Assembly: GCF_900496995.4 (NCBI RefSeq)
Contig: NC_044004.1
Location: 50,870,224-50,934,223, forward strand
DNA from: Aquila chrysaetos chrysaetos
Lineage: Eukaryota > Chordata > Aves > Accipitriformes > Accipitridae
Direction of reading: 5' to 3'
Length of the DNA stretch: 64,000 nt
The position numbers were made by a program, and so were the translations under genes. Within the stretch, counting starts at the first letter, position 1. Every line of letters begins with the position of its first letter. Below the pieces are notes generated by a model, which searched no databases, was not told the origin of the DNA, and saw only the letters and a list, made by a program, of their open reading frames with translations. Below are positions 1 through 12,834 of this stretch, piece after piece.

Positions 1-2600
1 AACTGATCAAAAGATCAATGATTCAGTCAGGTTCTTGTGTTTTGGGGTATCCGATAAAGGCAATTGTTAGCTGCACCCTGCAGAGCAACTGATCTCTTGC
101 GCTATTCTGGAGCAAGTGGGTTTTGCAGGTAGAAATCTCATCTGATTAGCTGCAAGAGTTGTCCTGTGAGTCAGTACTGGCTGGTTAGGAAACTCTTCTC
201 TAACTGAATGGAAGCCAAAAAATTCTGTAAAGCCTTGTTTCCAGCCACATTTTTTGGGTTTGTAGCCAGAAAACCCCAGCACATCAGGAGAAAAACACTG
301 GAAAACAAAACAGAAGATGGCTTTTGCGGTTGTCCTTTGCATTGGTGTGATCGGGGGAGAAGGGAAGGTTTTCTTCTCGCTCTGACAACTGGGTTGGGGT
401 GGGGGAGTCTCAGGAAAGCACACATTTTTTAACTCACATACTCAGAAAAAGAAAAAAATCTCTGCTTAATGCCCAGACAAGAGGTCCTGGTACTAAGCCT
501 CATTTTCAGGAAGGAAAACATGGCAAAATTCAGGAGAAACACATGCCTGCAAAGGAGGCAGTATGAACAAGTCAGAAAAGCTGAATTACAGCCCATTCTC
601 TCCTGATGGCTTGACAAGTTGCTTCCCCCCTCTCCTCTTCATCTTTTTTCCATCCTGTCTCCACACAGCGTTAAAGGGACATTTGAGCCAGGATGGCCAT
701 GAGCTATGCGTCCAACGCCTCCCACAAATTAACTGCAGCCAATATGTTGCCATGGTGCAAGCACTGGATGATACTCAGGCCTCTGCAAGAGGGGTCCAGA
801 GGAGCAGGATGCTGAACACAGGCTGCAGCTGCCAACTCCCCCCTGCAATGCCACAGTATCATGCAAAATGGCCAAATGCACATCACAACAGCTGTATTTC
901 TTCCCCTGTAGGGAGGAAAACTCAGTGATGGGCCTGGATGCACCCCACACTTTGTTTCTATTTAATCTAACTCTCCTGACAAAGGGACATCCTCTGGTGC
1001 CAGGATCTCCTCATACCAGGTGAGGCATAAACTCCAGCAGTACTTTGACCCTCTCCCAGGAAGAGAAATGGGTCCTAAAGGATTTCGGGATCAGAAAAGC
1101 ATCAGCATTTGCCAGCCAGACATGGACAGATTTGTGATGTGACTTTCGCACTGTCACTGCAGGAATCTCCGTGCTTCTGAAGCCATTTCAGTGGCATGTC
1201 TCAGCCTGAAACATGTCGCTGCCAGCGCTCCCAGTGCAAGTCTGGGCTGGGTTCACAGGCTAAGGGAAAAGTTTTTTTCCACATTAAAGACTTTCTCTCT
1301 GTTGACAGCAATAAACAAGGGAAGAGAAGAGCTGATCCTGTTCCCGCAGGCCAGGTTACTCACATTTTGCAATGCTTGGGGCACATGCATGGAAGAAAAT
1401 AAAAGACAGCGTACAAACATAAGAAAATCTTTCTGGGCCAGAATATCTTCCCACCTGTCCTGTCTCCAAGGGTGGCCAAGAGCAGGTGCCAGAGCAGAGC
1501 ATAGGCATGGGGTAGGTAAGTCGCAATACCCACCAGAGCTCCCCCAAGCACGTGGCAGTATGCAATTCAGGGCCTCTACCTAGGCCTCCCACACTGCGTT
1601 CAAAATCCAGGGCTGTGTCCTGCTGCAGGAGTCTGCTCCAGCCCCCTTGAATGCACCCGAATCCCTCCAGCCGTGGCTGCTGGAGCCATCCCATCAGACA
1701 CGTCTTCCAACCTGCTTGCCCCCACCCATCACTACCCATGCTCCTGTCGCTTAGCACCAGTGATAAACAGGACATATCCCCTTGGCCGGGTGCCCGCCCA
1801 AGGCATGCAGGATCAAGCCTTCTCCCGAAAACCTCCTCTGGCAGCCACCGAACAGCACCACTTGGTTTATCAGGCAGCGAGGCTATCTCTGTAGCAAAAG
1901 GACTCTTGCTTGATCAACGTCATCCTGCTAGGAAAACTGGCACGGGTCTCCCTGCCCTTTGGCGCAGATCTCTTCACAACCCCCTTGCCTTGGCCCATGT
2001 TTCCCCCCACATTACAAAACCACTTAATCTTCAGGACAGTTGGGGCTCATTGCCAAACACATGGCAGGTTTCTTGCCTGGGTTTGTCCAGCCACTTCTCC
2101 CCAGGGGCAGGGCTCCCTGCCCCTGACTCCAGCCAGCTCCACAGCTTTTTGCATTCAGTGCCAGTTTTCCTTTTGCTCTGGCAGATAATCTCAGCCATTG
2201 CAACCCATACTCAGCTTCTCATGAGCGCTTTCTCCAGCCCCTCTGATTTTCCAGCATCCCCTTCCAGCTGTCTGTGAGCTGAGAGAAAATCAGCTCCTCC
2301 CCACTGCACCCCACCCCACAAGATGCCTCTTTTTAAGCTGCTGTCTAATGCTTCCAGCCCACCCGACTGGGAGCTGCAGACTCCTGGGCACTTGAATCGA
2401 GGACAGTATAGGTCCTTGGCAGAAGAGGATGCTCTGATCCACAGCCAGGCTCCTGCCGTGTGCCTCTGAGGGGCACTTGGGCTGCAGCAGCAGGTCAGCT
2501 CCAGGACCCAGTCCTGCCCCTATACTCAGCCTGGCAGGATCACAGGGCTGACTAAAGCGACAGCAGGGTCAGGAACCTTAAACCTGGACAAATCATTTGC
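1..2600. other. HOPX 5' flank, no supported gene
   Basis: No reading frame here shows splice-site context, codon bias or a recognisable domain on either strand. The open frames are short and overlap one another. In mammals SPINK2 lies beyond HOPX on this side, but I see no Kazal-type cysteine pattern. The stretch is probably upstream regulatory or intergenic DNA of HOPX. Confidence 0.6.
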
Positions 2601-2689
2601 AGGGGGCTAAAGCGAGGTGAGAAACCAGCCCTGCACAGCAGTGACCACTACCATGCTCCATCAGCAAAGCCCGAAGCGGGGCTCCCCAC

Positions 2690-2987
2690 AGCAAGGGACC
2701 TGGTCGCAGCCTGGCCGGGGGGGCAAAGGTGGGGACCCCGGGACCCCCAGAAGGGCAGGCAGGCTGGCTCGCCTGGAGCGCAGCGCAACGGCTGAGCGCA
2801 GTTTCCGCCGCACCCTGCCTTCACCCTTCCTGTACCCCTGCAGGAACAGCCCCAGCCACCCTCGCCCGGGCCCGCGGGACGGCGTCCACCAGCCCGGAGC
2901 GTGGCGGGACGAGCCCCGACGGCTTCCCCGTGCCACCCGTCCGGAGAGCCCCGCAGTGCGTACAACCATGCGTTGAGCCCTGCCAAG
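2690..2987 (+). promoter_or_regulatory. GC-rich block, possible alternative HOPX first exon
   Basis: This short CpG-containing block stands out from its surroundings and ends at a strong splice donor, CCAAG|GTGAGTGG, with the last exon base at 2987. HOPX in other vertebrates uses several upstream non-coding first exons, so an alternative first exon that splices to 7955 or further is possible. There is no convincing coding frame in the block. The assignment is inference only. Confidence 0.3.
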
Positions 2988-5900
2988 GTGAGTGGATGCC
3001 AAACCTGAATTACCAGCCCAGAGAGTGGCTGTGGATCCCGGGAGCTCCTGTGATTTGCGGCAGGTTTTTCAGGTCCCCGCCTGTCACACACACACGCAGA
3101 TACTTAAGCAGTCACCCAAGGACCTGCGGGGTTCTTCTTTTACACACTTCTGGTCCCTGCCAGCTCCAGGTAAGCGCAGGCTTTGAGCTGGGGGTGCTGG
3201 GGTGGATTTGCAGTTGGGGATGGGGGGGGTGGAGGGAGGAGCTGATGAGCGCTTATTGATGCTGGGCAGGTTGGAGCAGCGCCCAGCAGGGCTGTGGTGG
3301 GAAAGCTTCATGCCTCGGGCAGGGAGAGGGGCACACAGGCAGAGACCCCAGGCTGGGGGTACCACGGGGACCTGCCTCCGTTTCAGCAGCTGCTGTGCTC
3401 TTGTTTGCTTTGTTCCCATCCGATACTATCTTCTAGAAGGCTGAACGGGTAGTTTACAGGATGCGTGACAGGTGGTTTTTCCTTATTTATGGCAGGGTCT
3501 GGTTTATTTTTAAAGCCTCCGTCCCACCTTATCCTGTGCGCCATGCCGGCTGATGTTATCCACAGCTACCCCACAGCAGGAGGCCGAGCAAAGCTTGGGA
3601 CAGGACATGGCTCTGCAGCAGAGCAAGGGAGGGCAGGAGGGCTCGTTTGCATTGAGAACTGCTATTTTGATCCCCACAGTGGCAGGAAATAGCTGCAAGC
3701 TAAAACCAGACGCAGATGCCTCCAGTCGCATCCCAGCTCTGACAGTGGGGAGAGCACTGGGGAAGGGGTCAAGAAGCCCAGCAGGGGCTATGGGGCCCTG
3801 TCAGCTGGGCAGGAGCTGCTGCTCAGAGAGTTTTCCAGGGGCTTTGGGTGCAGTACACCATTAGAAAGCTGCACAGCCAGCCAGTTACTGTGTTTGCCGT
3901 TCAAAAAAGCAAAGCTGAGCAAACAGAGATCACATCTTTTCTGGAAAAGTGGCTGCTTTCTGCCAGGGTAGTAAATGCTGACTGTACTAGCAGTGCTGGG
4001 CAGGCATGCTGGGAGACAGAGGGATGTCCTCTCCCATCTCAGGCCAGAGTCGGGAGCCCTGCTAGTAACCCCAGGGTGTCTCTGGGGAGCTCGGTGCAAC
4101 CACAGGACACAGGCAGTGTAATTGTAGAGCGAGGTCTCTCGCCACCCCCACTGGTCCTACCTCACATCTAGGTCAGGTCACGCAGGGCTTTGTCCAGCTG
4201 ATTTTTAGAGATCACCAAGGATGGAGGTGCCCTGACCTCTCTGGTCCCTGTCCCCATGGTGGACCCCCCCATACTATGAAGATTTTTTTCCCCAATATCT
4301 AATAAGACTTTCTCTTGCTGCAACTTGTGTCCATCACCCATTGCCTTTTGTCCGCTCACTCCAAAATGGCCCTGGAGGTGCATTTAAATGCCCCATCAGC
4401 CACACTAAGAGCACCAGATGCTACCTGCACGGCCTCCATCTACAGAGCCATGCTGGCTGCAGCCGCCCACAGCAGCCCAAGCAACCGATGAACCCCTTGC
4501 AAGCTTCAGCTGGTGGCTGCTCTCACATTGCTCCACCTAAAACCAAGACAGTTAGTCAGAGCCAAGCGTGAATTCCCCAGGGCTCTTTAGCTTGACGCGT
4601 AGGACAGAGCAGGTGTCACCGGTGCTGTGGTTTCACTGTGACAGTGCATCTGGCATTGTCATTTCTGCCTGGGTGAGTAACCGCCTGCCCCTGAACTTTC
4701 CTCCCTGTGCTGCCCAGGGGAGACAGCAGTGGGCATGGGACTGCTCGCAGACCTGAATGATGACCGCAGCCCCCCAGCCTTTCTGAAAGCCGAACAGATG
4801 GTTTACATCCTTTGCAGTGAAAAAGCTGGTTTTTTCCCCAATGCCTGCAAAAATTTAGGCAGAAAAAAGCAGTGAGCAGTGGTGCTCTTCAGCAGCTGAG
4901 CAAAACAGTTGTGATTCTCCGTATTTCTGCCAGGCTTAAATAAATGTAAGCAAGAAAATCACCTCTCCTGTACAGGGGAGAGGTCCTGTGCAGCCTGAAG
5001 GCCAGGCTCCAGGCCTGGGCTTAAACAGGGCTCCACGTAAGTAGCGGGTAGGTGAGTAATGGTCCAGATACATCCGGTCAAGACATTTAGGGACTCCTGG
5101 TGCCCTCAAGTCCTGTCATATACCCCCAATTTTTAGCACCCAAGAGGTGCCAAGTGCTGGGTCCCACATGCTGCACAGGGCCACATGGCTCCTGAAAACC
5201 TCCAGGGCCCAGTGGAGCGATGTGGGGAGACCTACAGAGCCCTCCAGGACCCTCAGGGTTTTGACCTTTTCCTGAAGGCCATCTCAAAGCCTTGAGAGGT
5301 AGGAACTCTTCTCCCTCCAGAGCAGGGGTAGAGGGGATACAAGGAAAAACCATCAGGCATCACATCCTGCATGCTGGGGCACCCTGAGCTGCCAGCAGGC
5401 AGAAGATACTGTGTCCTACGGGGAAACGCCTTAGGAACCTGGAGATTATCAGAAACAAAAACAGCCTGCAGATGAAGCATGAAAGTTGAAGCGCGTGTTC
5501 CCTATGCAAATCAATGCACACACATTAATGTACGTTAATGCAGCACGCTGGAAACGATGATTTATGAACCACCAGGACATGTTGCTGCTGGTGGCCCAGG
5601 CTAGATGCATGATCCAGAGGTGATGAGGGGCCCTGTGGCGACTGAGCTTTCTAGGAGAGGGGCAGGTGGCTCAGTGGGTTGCTGATCAAGGAGGAGAGGA
5701 AGGACTTGTGGCCTGAGCTTGGCCTTATCAGCACTTTGACCTCATGGAGAACCTGGCAGCCGCAGTGCTGGAGAGCAGCACTTCAAGTCCAGGGGATCTC
5801 CTTCTCCCCCTGCATCTTTTCCAGAGGTCTCCAAATGCCCAAGGCAGGTGAGCAGCATTCACCTGGCCCTCACCAGCTCACACGCATGAGGGACTGAACT

Positions 5901-7550
5901 TTGTCTGCTCCCTCCCTATACGGACAACTCTGAACTGAGCTGACCCCAGGAAAGCCCAGGCAGCTGCTGCCACACACCTGTGGCCGCAACACTCTGCAGA
6001 CAAGGCCAGCTCGGCTTGCAGCACCTGGCGTTAAAGATGGTCTTTCTCCAGTCCATCCAGGGGTGGTGGATGATGCCGTCCATCAGCGCACTCCATCACA
6101 CAGAGATGTGCCCCAGCCTTACGCAACCCCTGTGTTACAATCTGTATTTACCAAGTGACTCAAGAAGAGTGGGCTGTTTCACAACCAGCTCTGGTCTATT
6201 TATAAGCCCCTACTCAAATGCCAAAGGATCCTTTTGTTGGTACAAGCACCTCCTGCAGACAAGGCTCAGTTGGACCTTTGCTTTTCAAGGTAAAGCTCAA
6301 AGAGGATCTCTCCAGCCTCTCGTGAATAGCAGAGCTGGCTCTCTGCAAGCTGCAAGGCAGTTTTGGAGCTGAGCCTCATCCCAGCAGTGCTGTCAGCAAG
6401 TGAGAGCCCTGGGGCATTCAGTACACCCCAGGGTACCGAGTGGGTTAAGGTCAGTTATCCGCCAACCAGGAAAGCAGTTGGGTTTAAAGCTAAGCGGTAG
6501 GGGTGCTACACGATGGAGGTGCCTGGGTTACATCCCAGAGCCAAAGGGAAGGAGAAGCTGGACTGCAAGGGGGCGGCAGGGCAGGTCTGCAGCGGATGGC
6601 CCAGACCTGGAGTCCCAAGGCAGGCCAAGGGCTCGTGGCAGCACTGGAGAGCCAGCAACCACCAACCAGCCTGCCTGACAGAGACGGGACAGGCAACTCG
6701 GACAAGCAGGAGAGCAGATCAAGAAAGGCCACATTTTTGCATCCAGCTCCTCCCCCGCCAACACCCCACAGCTTGGTTTCGGAAACACCAAAATGATTCA
6801 GTGTCAAGGGACTTCTGCATGCTTTGTGGGGGCAACGCCTCGTGTTTCAGTTGACCGAACTGGCAGGCTCGACCCTCTGCCACGCAGGAGCAAACTTGGA
6901 GCCCTGCAGAAGAGAGGTGTGGGACTTACCCAAGGTGTACTTACTTGTTTTGCATGTGCTTTTGTGCCAGATCTGCCAGAGGTTTGTGCAAAGCACAAGT
7001 GGGACAAACGTTACTCTGGAGAAGAATGTGGGTTCCTTACTTCTGCCATTGCTGGAAGCACCTAGCACTGATCACAGCCAAAGGCAGCAAGTGCTTGAGC
7101 AACAGACATGCACGGGTACGGTCCTCCGAGGACTGACCCTTCACTTATACACTGAGAAACAAACAAACAAACAGTTCAGCCATGCTCAGGAACAACCAGA
7201 CTAACTGTTTATGCCCATGCAAGATAACATTAAACATTAGGAAACACCAAGCAGCTCACCTGCTCACCACCAGCTTTCTATGATGTCTGGCCATGCTGCT
7301 AGGAGGAGGACAAGGACACTGATCAGGAGGGAAGATGGGGGGATTGCTGGGTCCAAGCCCATGCTCCCAAAAGATCCTGCATCCTCTGGTTTGTGATTCC
7401 CCTGCAAAAACTTGCCTGGTCGCTGGGGAGAAGGAAAAAAAAAAAAAAAAAACCAAACCACTAGGCTGGATGCCAGATACTGTCCCCTCACCCAGAGGAT
7501 AAATAATGTTTTTTAATTCATGTCTTTAAATTAACCCCCTCAACATGCCC
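2988..7550. other. HOPX 5' flank, no supported gene
   Basis: Apart from the CR1 fragment near 4.2-4.4 kb, a short poly-A tract near 7435-7452 and a small CAAA repeat near 7163, I see nothing supportable. The open frames carry no known domain and no splice-site support. The interval may hold HOPX enhancers or alternative first exons, but the sequence alone does not show them. Confidence 0.55.
4165..4372 (+). mobile_element. CR1 LINE fragment
   Basis: The order of motifs follows the 3' part of avian CR1 elements in sense orientation: a GGGCTTTGTCCAGCTG-like start, a GGATGGAGGTGCC segment, a CCAATATCTAAT segment, and CTTGTGTCCATCACCCATTG. It is diverged and lacks the terminal ATTCTATG repeats, so it is an old 5'- and 3'-truncated copy. 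Confidence 0.7.
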
Positions 7551-7557
7551 GTTGCTG

Positions 7558-7699
7558 TGACATCACTCCCAAGTGACGCCCAGGCCTAAATATGGCTGTA
7601 AACAGGAATTGTCCCCACGGGAGTCACACTGGCTATAAATACAGCACCAGGGGAGTGCTGAGCAGGGGACAGGCTGCAGTCTTCCGCCAGCTAAGGATG
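7558..7699 (+). promoter_or_regulatory. HOPX: HOPX proximal promoter and non-coding exon 1
   Basis: A clear TATA box (TATAAATA, 7634-7641) lies about 25-30 bp before the expected start near 7665. Upstream are a CRE-like TGACATCA (7558-7565), a second TGACG (7574-7578) and a CArG/MEF2-like CCTAAATATGG (7585-7595). A probable non-coding exon ends at 7699 (GGATG|GTGAGA) and can splice to the acceptor CCACAG at 7949-7954. HOPX is known as an SRF and NKX2-5 linked cardiac cofactor, so an SRF-type site here fits, but binding is inferred. The start site is estimated from the TATA position. Confidence 0.65.
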
Positions 7700-7986
7700 G
7701 TGAGACAGCTCAGCTGGGCGCTGTTGGCGTCCGGTTGCCACAGTGGGGAAACTGAGGCAGGAGTTGCTGGGGGGCTGGGGCTCCCGGCTGAGCTCCCCGG
7801 CATGCCTTTGGGAAGAAAGTTGTGCCCTGCTGCGGCCAGAGGCCACTGGGGAGGGGGGAGCTGCTGGGGATGGGGATGGCAAATCTGGGGCTCAGCAAGT
7901 GTGGCCCCACTGGCCACTCCCAGCTTGGGCAATGACGCTGGCCCCTCTCCACAGTGCCTGGCCCCATAGCCCTACCCCAAGAGGAG

Positions 7987-10696
7987 ATGGCCACGGAGAA
8001 GCCAGTGACTCCCACTGAGGAGCAGCTGGAGATCCTGGAGTACAACTTCTGCAAGGTGAACAAGCATCCTGACCCCACCACGCTGTGCCTCATCGCAGCC
8101 GAGACCGGGCTCTCCGAGGAGCAGACCCTGGTGAGTGTGCACCCATCACCCCCGCCTTGGCACCAGCCCTGCTCCCCCTGCATGCCTCTGTGCCCCACAC
8201 ACTCTCCCCACATCTCCTGCCTGTCCTGTCCCCGGCTCTCTATCATACCCCCTTCACTCTTCTGTCCCCCCACATGCTTCCTACTGCACCCCCTGCACCC
8301 CTTGGTGCTCCGTAGGCTCCCTACTTGCACTCTCTGCATCACACACTGCACCCACAAGTCTCCTTTGCACCTCTCCAACCCCCAGTGCACCCCTAACCTC
8401 ACACTGCACCCACAGAACTCCACTGCACCACCGCACCTCCCTGCACCCCACATGTTCCTGCCCCTGCATCCCCAAAGTCCCCTCCCCTGTAATCGCAGCC
8501 CCTCCATCCCACAGCCGTGGCCTCCCGCACAGCAGCCTAGTGCCCCAGTGGGATCCTTGTGTCCCCGCCCTGCCCAAAAACCCCATCCCCAGCCTGGGCT
8601 TGGAGACCAGGCTGGTGCTTCCCGCAGCCAGACCAAGGGCACACCCTGAAGGTCACTGGCTGGCTGTGGAGCCCTGAACATACAACCCGTGCACGCTGTC
8701 CTTTCCTTCCAACCCATTTTTGATAGTGTCGGGTGCCCAAACCATTGCTGGCTTTATGGTCTGAAGAAACTACAGTCATTTTAAAACAGATACGGGATAG
8801 ATGCAACTCCTGCAGGATGTGCTGTGGGACATGCTCAGGCTGTGTGCACTCCCCCTCACTGCAATTAGCTACTTCAGCAACCCTAAGCCCAGATGTCAGG
8901 CAAGTCTGTCGGCCTCTCCAGGAGACACAGAGGCCTCCAAATGTCCCTCCACAGGGACAGGCTGGGACTTCCACTGAGCCCTGTGCTCCGTCTGGCTACC
9001 TGCAGGCTACCCTGGGCTTCAGAAGCAAACAGTTCCTTCCCAATTCCTTCAGGATGCAGTGCAGCTGTTTTTGATGCAAGTGTTTTATAAGCTACTAGAC
9101 CCATAGCAGCATTGATGGGTATAGAAATGAAATCCAACCCTCTGAAAACTTAGCAGCATTTTGCAGAGAGCTGCCAAGCCTGGTTCTCCCTGGGCAAAGC
9201 CAAAGGGATACAAGAGCTGAGCAGGCAATGCCAGCAGGTAGCCTGTCCCAGGGAAGGATGCTGGTGTAACATCCATTGCACTGATAGTCCTTGGCTGGAG
9301 TGGGAAAGGAGACCCCTCCTCTACTGTGCTTTGGTGATAGGCCAGGTACCACTGCTTGTTTGAGGCAGCAAGGAGGCAGTACCCCTGAAATACCTTTTCC
9401 TCCTTAGAAATTGCACTGCTCTATTTTTTTTTCTAAAGCAAGTTGTAAACACAGGCCATATATGCCCAGTACACCTCTGGAGATGTCTTAAAATCTTCCC
9501 TGATAACCATCTTTTTCCATAAGTCAAGGGTGCTTCTAGAGATCTGGAGATGAAGGTCATGTTAGGGACAGGATGGAGACTGGGATGGTGAGCTGCAAAG
9601 TGCCTGCATTGCGTACGACAGAGAATCATTGCTCCTGACATCTGGAGTGTTTTATCAGCTAGATATAGCAACCATTTTAATAAAAAATTTAGTAAAAATT
9701 AGATGCAAAGAGGTACTGAGTCAACAGGAGATGATGGTTTAGGACAGGAAGTGAAATTTTTGGGAGGAGGCTAGGCAGGCAATCATCTGACTGGACGCGG
9801 TCCAAGGCAGTGCTAGTGCAAGAGCACCGTGGTTGTATCATTACAGACCACAATAGCTTCAAAAATAGCCATGAACAAACATAGCAACAAAACGAGCAGC
9901 AACAAAGCAAATCACAGGCACATTTCCAAACAAAAAGCTGAGCTGTGCTTCCGGCACACATGAGTTATATCTCTCTTCTTACAGAGGTAGTGTGGCTTTA
10001 TCCAGCTGCATTTTATCTAACGTTTGAAATTGCAGCTGTGTTGAAGTGGCATCAGCAGCTCTGGGAGTTGGCTTAGAGATGCTAAGTTACTACAGAATAA
10101 CATAGCCATGCATATTCCTTGGAGACTAAGATAATTTTTAACTCATTTTTTAAAACTGTTTGTTCTTAAATTTGTTGAGAGCCACTGTGTTGTGGCTTTC
10201 TGAAGCAGGTCAGCTTTTGATTCCTGTCATTTTTGGACCTGCAGTGATCATTTCACTGCTCCAGCCATTTAAACAGACCATCCAACAGCAACTTAGCCAA
10301 TCTCTCAACCTGTTTGCAAGAAAAACCTGGACTCACAGCAATAAAATGAGAACTCACCCATGCTGTCAAGGTCTGAAGCGAGCAAGACAAATGAAAGAGG
10401 TGCACACGTAGGTAACAAGACCGTTCAGTCAGAAGCGGCTGTCCTGCTGCCTGTACTGCCTGGGAACGGTGCAGCGCCTTGCCAGAAGACAGCAGTACTG
10501 TGACGTTCCTTCACCTGGACCAATGTGCTGATCACATCTGCACTTTTAGCAAGGTTATTTGGAGGTTTTGCTCAGCCCAGTGCACTCAGTCTCTGTTTTG
10601 GTTTTTTTTTTCCTCCAGAAATGGTTCAAGCAGCGCCTGGCAGAGTGGAGGAAATCTGAAGGGCTGCCCTCAGAAAGCGGGTCTGTCAGGGACTAG
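7987..10696 (+). CDS. HOPX: HOPX, homeodomain-only protein
   Basis: Two coding exons, 7987-8130 and 10619-10696, join at CTG|GTGAG...CTCCAG|AAA to give 73 residues, the same length as mammalian HOPX. The start ATG at 7987 sits in a good context; no in-frame ATG lies between it and the acceptor at 7954. The protein is a single atypical homeodomain: helix 1 EEQLEILEYNFCKVNKHPD, then TTLCLIAAETGLSEEQ, then the recognition-helix region WFKQRLAEWRKSEG. HOPX lacks the residues needed for DNA contact and acts in the nucleus as a corepressor that recruits histone deacetylase and restrains SRF in heart and other differentiating tissues (family knowledge). It stands tail to tail with the THEG-like gene, the same arrangement as in human 4q12. 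Frame and splice sites are intact. The family identity is essentially certain. Confidence 0.97.
8160..8530 (+). repeat. C-rich degenerate tandem tract in the HOPX intron
   Basis: The first part of the HOPX intron is strongly pyrimidine-rich on the plus strand. It repeats a loose CTGCACCC / TGCACCC unit many times with irregular spacing. It looks like a decayed minisatellite. The open frames through it on both strands are products of base bias and are not genes. Confidence 0.55.
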
Positions 10697-11310
10697 AGGA
10701 TGCTGCTCCGATCCCCATGCCTGCTGTAAATGATGGTGAAGCTCTTCAGAGTGGGTTTCCTTGAGGTTCTTCTGTTGCAATAGGTTTTGAGATACAAAGT
10801 AATACCCTGCTATTTAACATAAGTTTTATTTAAAGTGTACATAACCAGGAAAAAAATGCTATATATATATGCTTATACAGCTTCTGGTGGCTGCATAGCC
10901 TGTCTAGCGATTCCCATCCATTTTAACAGCAGCTGCACAGGGCAAGGCAATCTCATGCCCTTGTCCCAGGCTTGCAGAAAAGCTGCCATGAAAGGTTCAA
11001 ACACAGAAGGGGGGGAGAAAGACTTGTTTTCCTTATGATCCCCAGAGGCAAAGTATGTGAGCTAGCTTCAATATACAGATCATCCAGAGAGGAGGGAACC
11101 TGGAAAACCAGTTGTGTTGTTCAGGTGATCCTGGTTAGCTCAAGATGCCCGAGTCAGCTATGGATATTGGCAGACCAAGTGCCTACACCATAATCAGACC
11201 AAGCCAAGCCCCTCCGAATGTATTTCTCACATTTCTGTTAAAGGTCACCAGAGGGAAAGAACTGGTCTTTTTTTTTTCTCCCAAGGCATAAATAAAAAAA
11301 CAATTTTTTT
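10697..11310 (+). other. HOPX: HOPX 3' UTR with polyadenylation signal
   Basis: A stretch without coding frames follows the HOPX stop. AATAAA occurs at 11291-11296, followed by a T-rich region, so a 3' UTR of about 0.6 kb is likely. The end is estimated from the signal alone. Confidence 0.6.
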
Positions 11311-12810
11311 TTTGATGAAAGGAGCTGTGTTATGTCCCTACTTGTTCTCCCTGCCCCAATGGCAGGAAGCAGACTCCTTCCTGAGCGAACACAACACTTC
11401 TCCAAGGCAGCCTCAGTGGGCACCATGAGTTTTCCCTCTTGCCACAGGGATAGCCCACAGACAGGGGCAACCTCCTTTTCTAGGGCACCCATGGGTCCAT
11501 CCATGGCAGCCCACACAGCCCCACACACACCCCAAGCCCTGAGGTGGCAGAGGCTGGGGGTGCTGGGATTCACCTGCAGGGTGGCGGGGGGGGAAACCCC
11601 AGCCTTCTTCTGGCTATTCTCAAGCCTGAGGGATGTAGTTTCACTGGGGCTCTGGCACAAAGCCCAAACTCTCATCCATCCTGGTACAGGACAACGCATG
11701 GGCTAAAAAATAACGAGCACCATTGCCCAGTGACCTTACCTTGTTCAAAAGGGTTCAAAAATCCTCTGCTTAGTGGATTATTTAATCAATTAGTGGATCC
11801 TCTTCTGGTTTGTGGTCACCTGCCTCTACTCCTTTAGAAGGAGAATCAGCCTTCAGGAGAACAGAGGGAAGATGAAGATACACTGGCACTGAAACTGCCA
11901 CATGCTTTCATTTATGGCTTTTGTCCCTTGCTGGAGAGGATCTCTCTTGCCTCAGTATCTCCAGCCCATCGCCAGTGGTTGGGCTGCCAGGGCAAAGCAC
12001 ACTGAACCTGCAGGAAACAGATAAAAGCAATCTCCCTGTGCAGTTCCCACACAGGCTGTGTTGTTCCCCTGCAGTCCAGCTGCCAAACTGACTCACCCTC
12101 AGACCCAACTGGAGCTCAGAGTTTGTTCTGCAGAGTCTGGCACTGTTATCTGTTTTCTTCTTAGTCTTTGCAATGTGCCTTCTCCCTTAGACTGAGGGGA
12201 ACTCTGCTTTTTTCAGTTAGGCTCCAAAGATCCCAATGCAGAGCTCCATTATTTTGCCCAGGGTCACAAAACTGAGTATCTGAACCGCACAGATTTAACC
12301 CACCTGTGTAACTTGTATCAAAGATGCATGCAAAGCAAAAGGCTGGATCTTCCCATTCTCCAGGCATTTGAGAAAACAGGCCCCAAATCCAAGCCAACTC
12401 AACGCACATGCCACCCCAGCATTTCCTAAGTCTGTACTAAAGCTTTGCACCTTAACAAATCCAGCCCTCGATCTGGAATTTTGCAGCCTTTTGTGTTTCT
12501 ACTTCTGTCACAAGCACAAAACTTTGAGTGCCACTAAGAAGCCCTCTAAACTTCAGCAAAAATTTTGAAACCCAAGGTCAGGAGTTGTGTTGCATCAACC
12601 TACTGTGCGCCGTCACCTTCGGTTTGCCACACTTCTTTACGTGAAAGAACAATTCCTGTGCTGGCTTCCCCCAGCAGTTGTTTCATTACTTCTTTAACTA
12701 TTGCAGCAAAAAAACAAGAAGAGTGATAAACTCCAGACATAACCCATCCTAGGGAGAGAGGCTTCACACATTACGTCAAATTCTGCTCGTTTCCCCCAGT
12801 GACTATTTTG
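11310..12810. other. Intergenic gap between convergent genes
   Basis: This interval separates the probable 3' ends of HOPX (+) and the THEG-like gene (-). A minus-strand segment near 11914-12022 has a good acceptor and a short frame. It does not resemble the THEG repeat, and a better terminal exon exists at 13013-13127. I see no other gene. Confidence 0.55.
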
Positions 12811-12828
12811 TTCTTAAGGAACGACCAT

Positions 12829-12834
12829 TTTATT
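12829..12834 (-). terminator. SPMAP2L: Polyadenylation signal of the THEG-like gene
   Basis: AATAAA on the minus strand lies about 180 nt past the stop codon at 13013. This is a suitable distance for a short 3' UTR. Confidence 0.55.

Noticed and set aside
1-7600. A SPINK2 or REST orthologue expected near HOPX
   Set aside because: No Kazal cysteine pattern or zinc-finger array is visible on either strand. These genes probably lie beyond the left edge or are absent.
7954-7986. An in-frame extension upstream of the HOPX ATG
   Set aside because: It would need a GTG start at the splice acceptor itself. The ATG at 7987 gives the family length of 73 residues.
7710-8717. A 335-codon minus-strand open frame across the HOPX exon and intron
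   Set aside because: It runs through the C-rich degenerate repeat and antisense to the HOPX coding exon. It has biased Gly/Cys/Trp composition and no domain or splice support.
11914-12022. An alternative last exon for the THEG-like gene with a good acceptor and the right phase
   Set aside because: Its product does not resemble the THEG repeat, while 13013-13127 gives a clear repeat (VQELARPIK) and a stop in the right phase.
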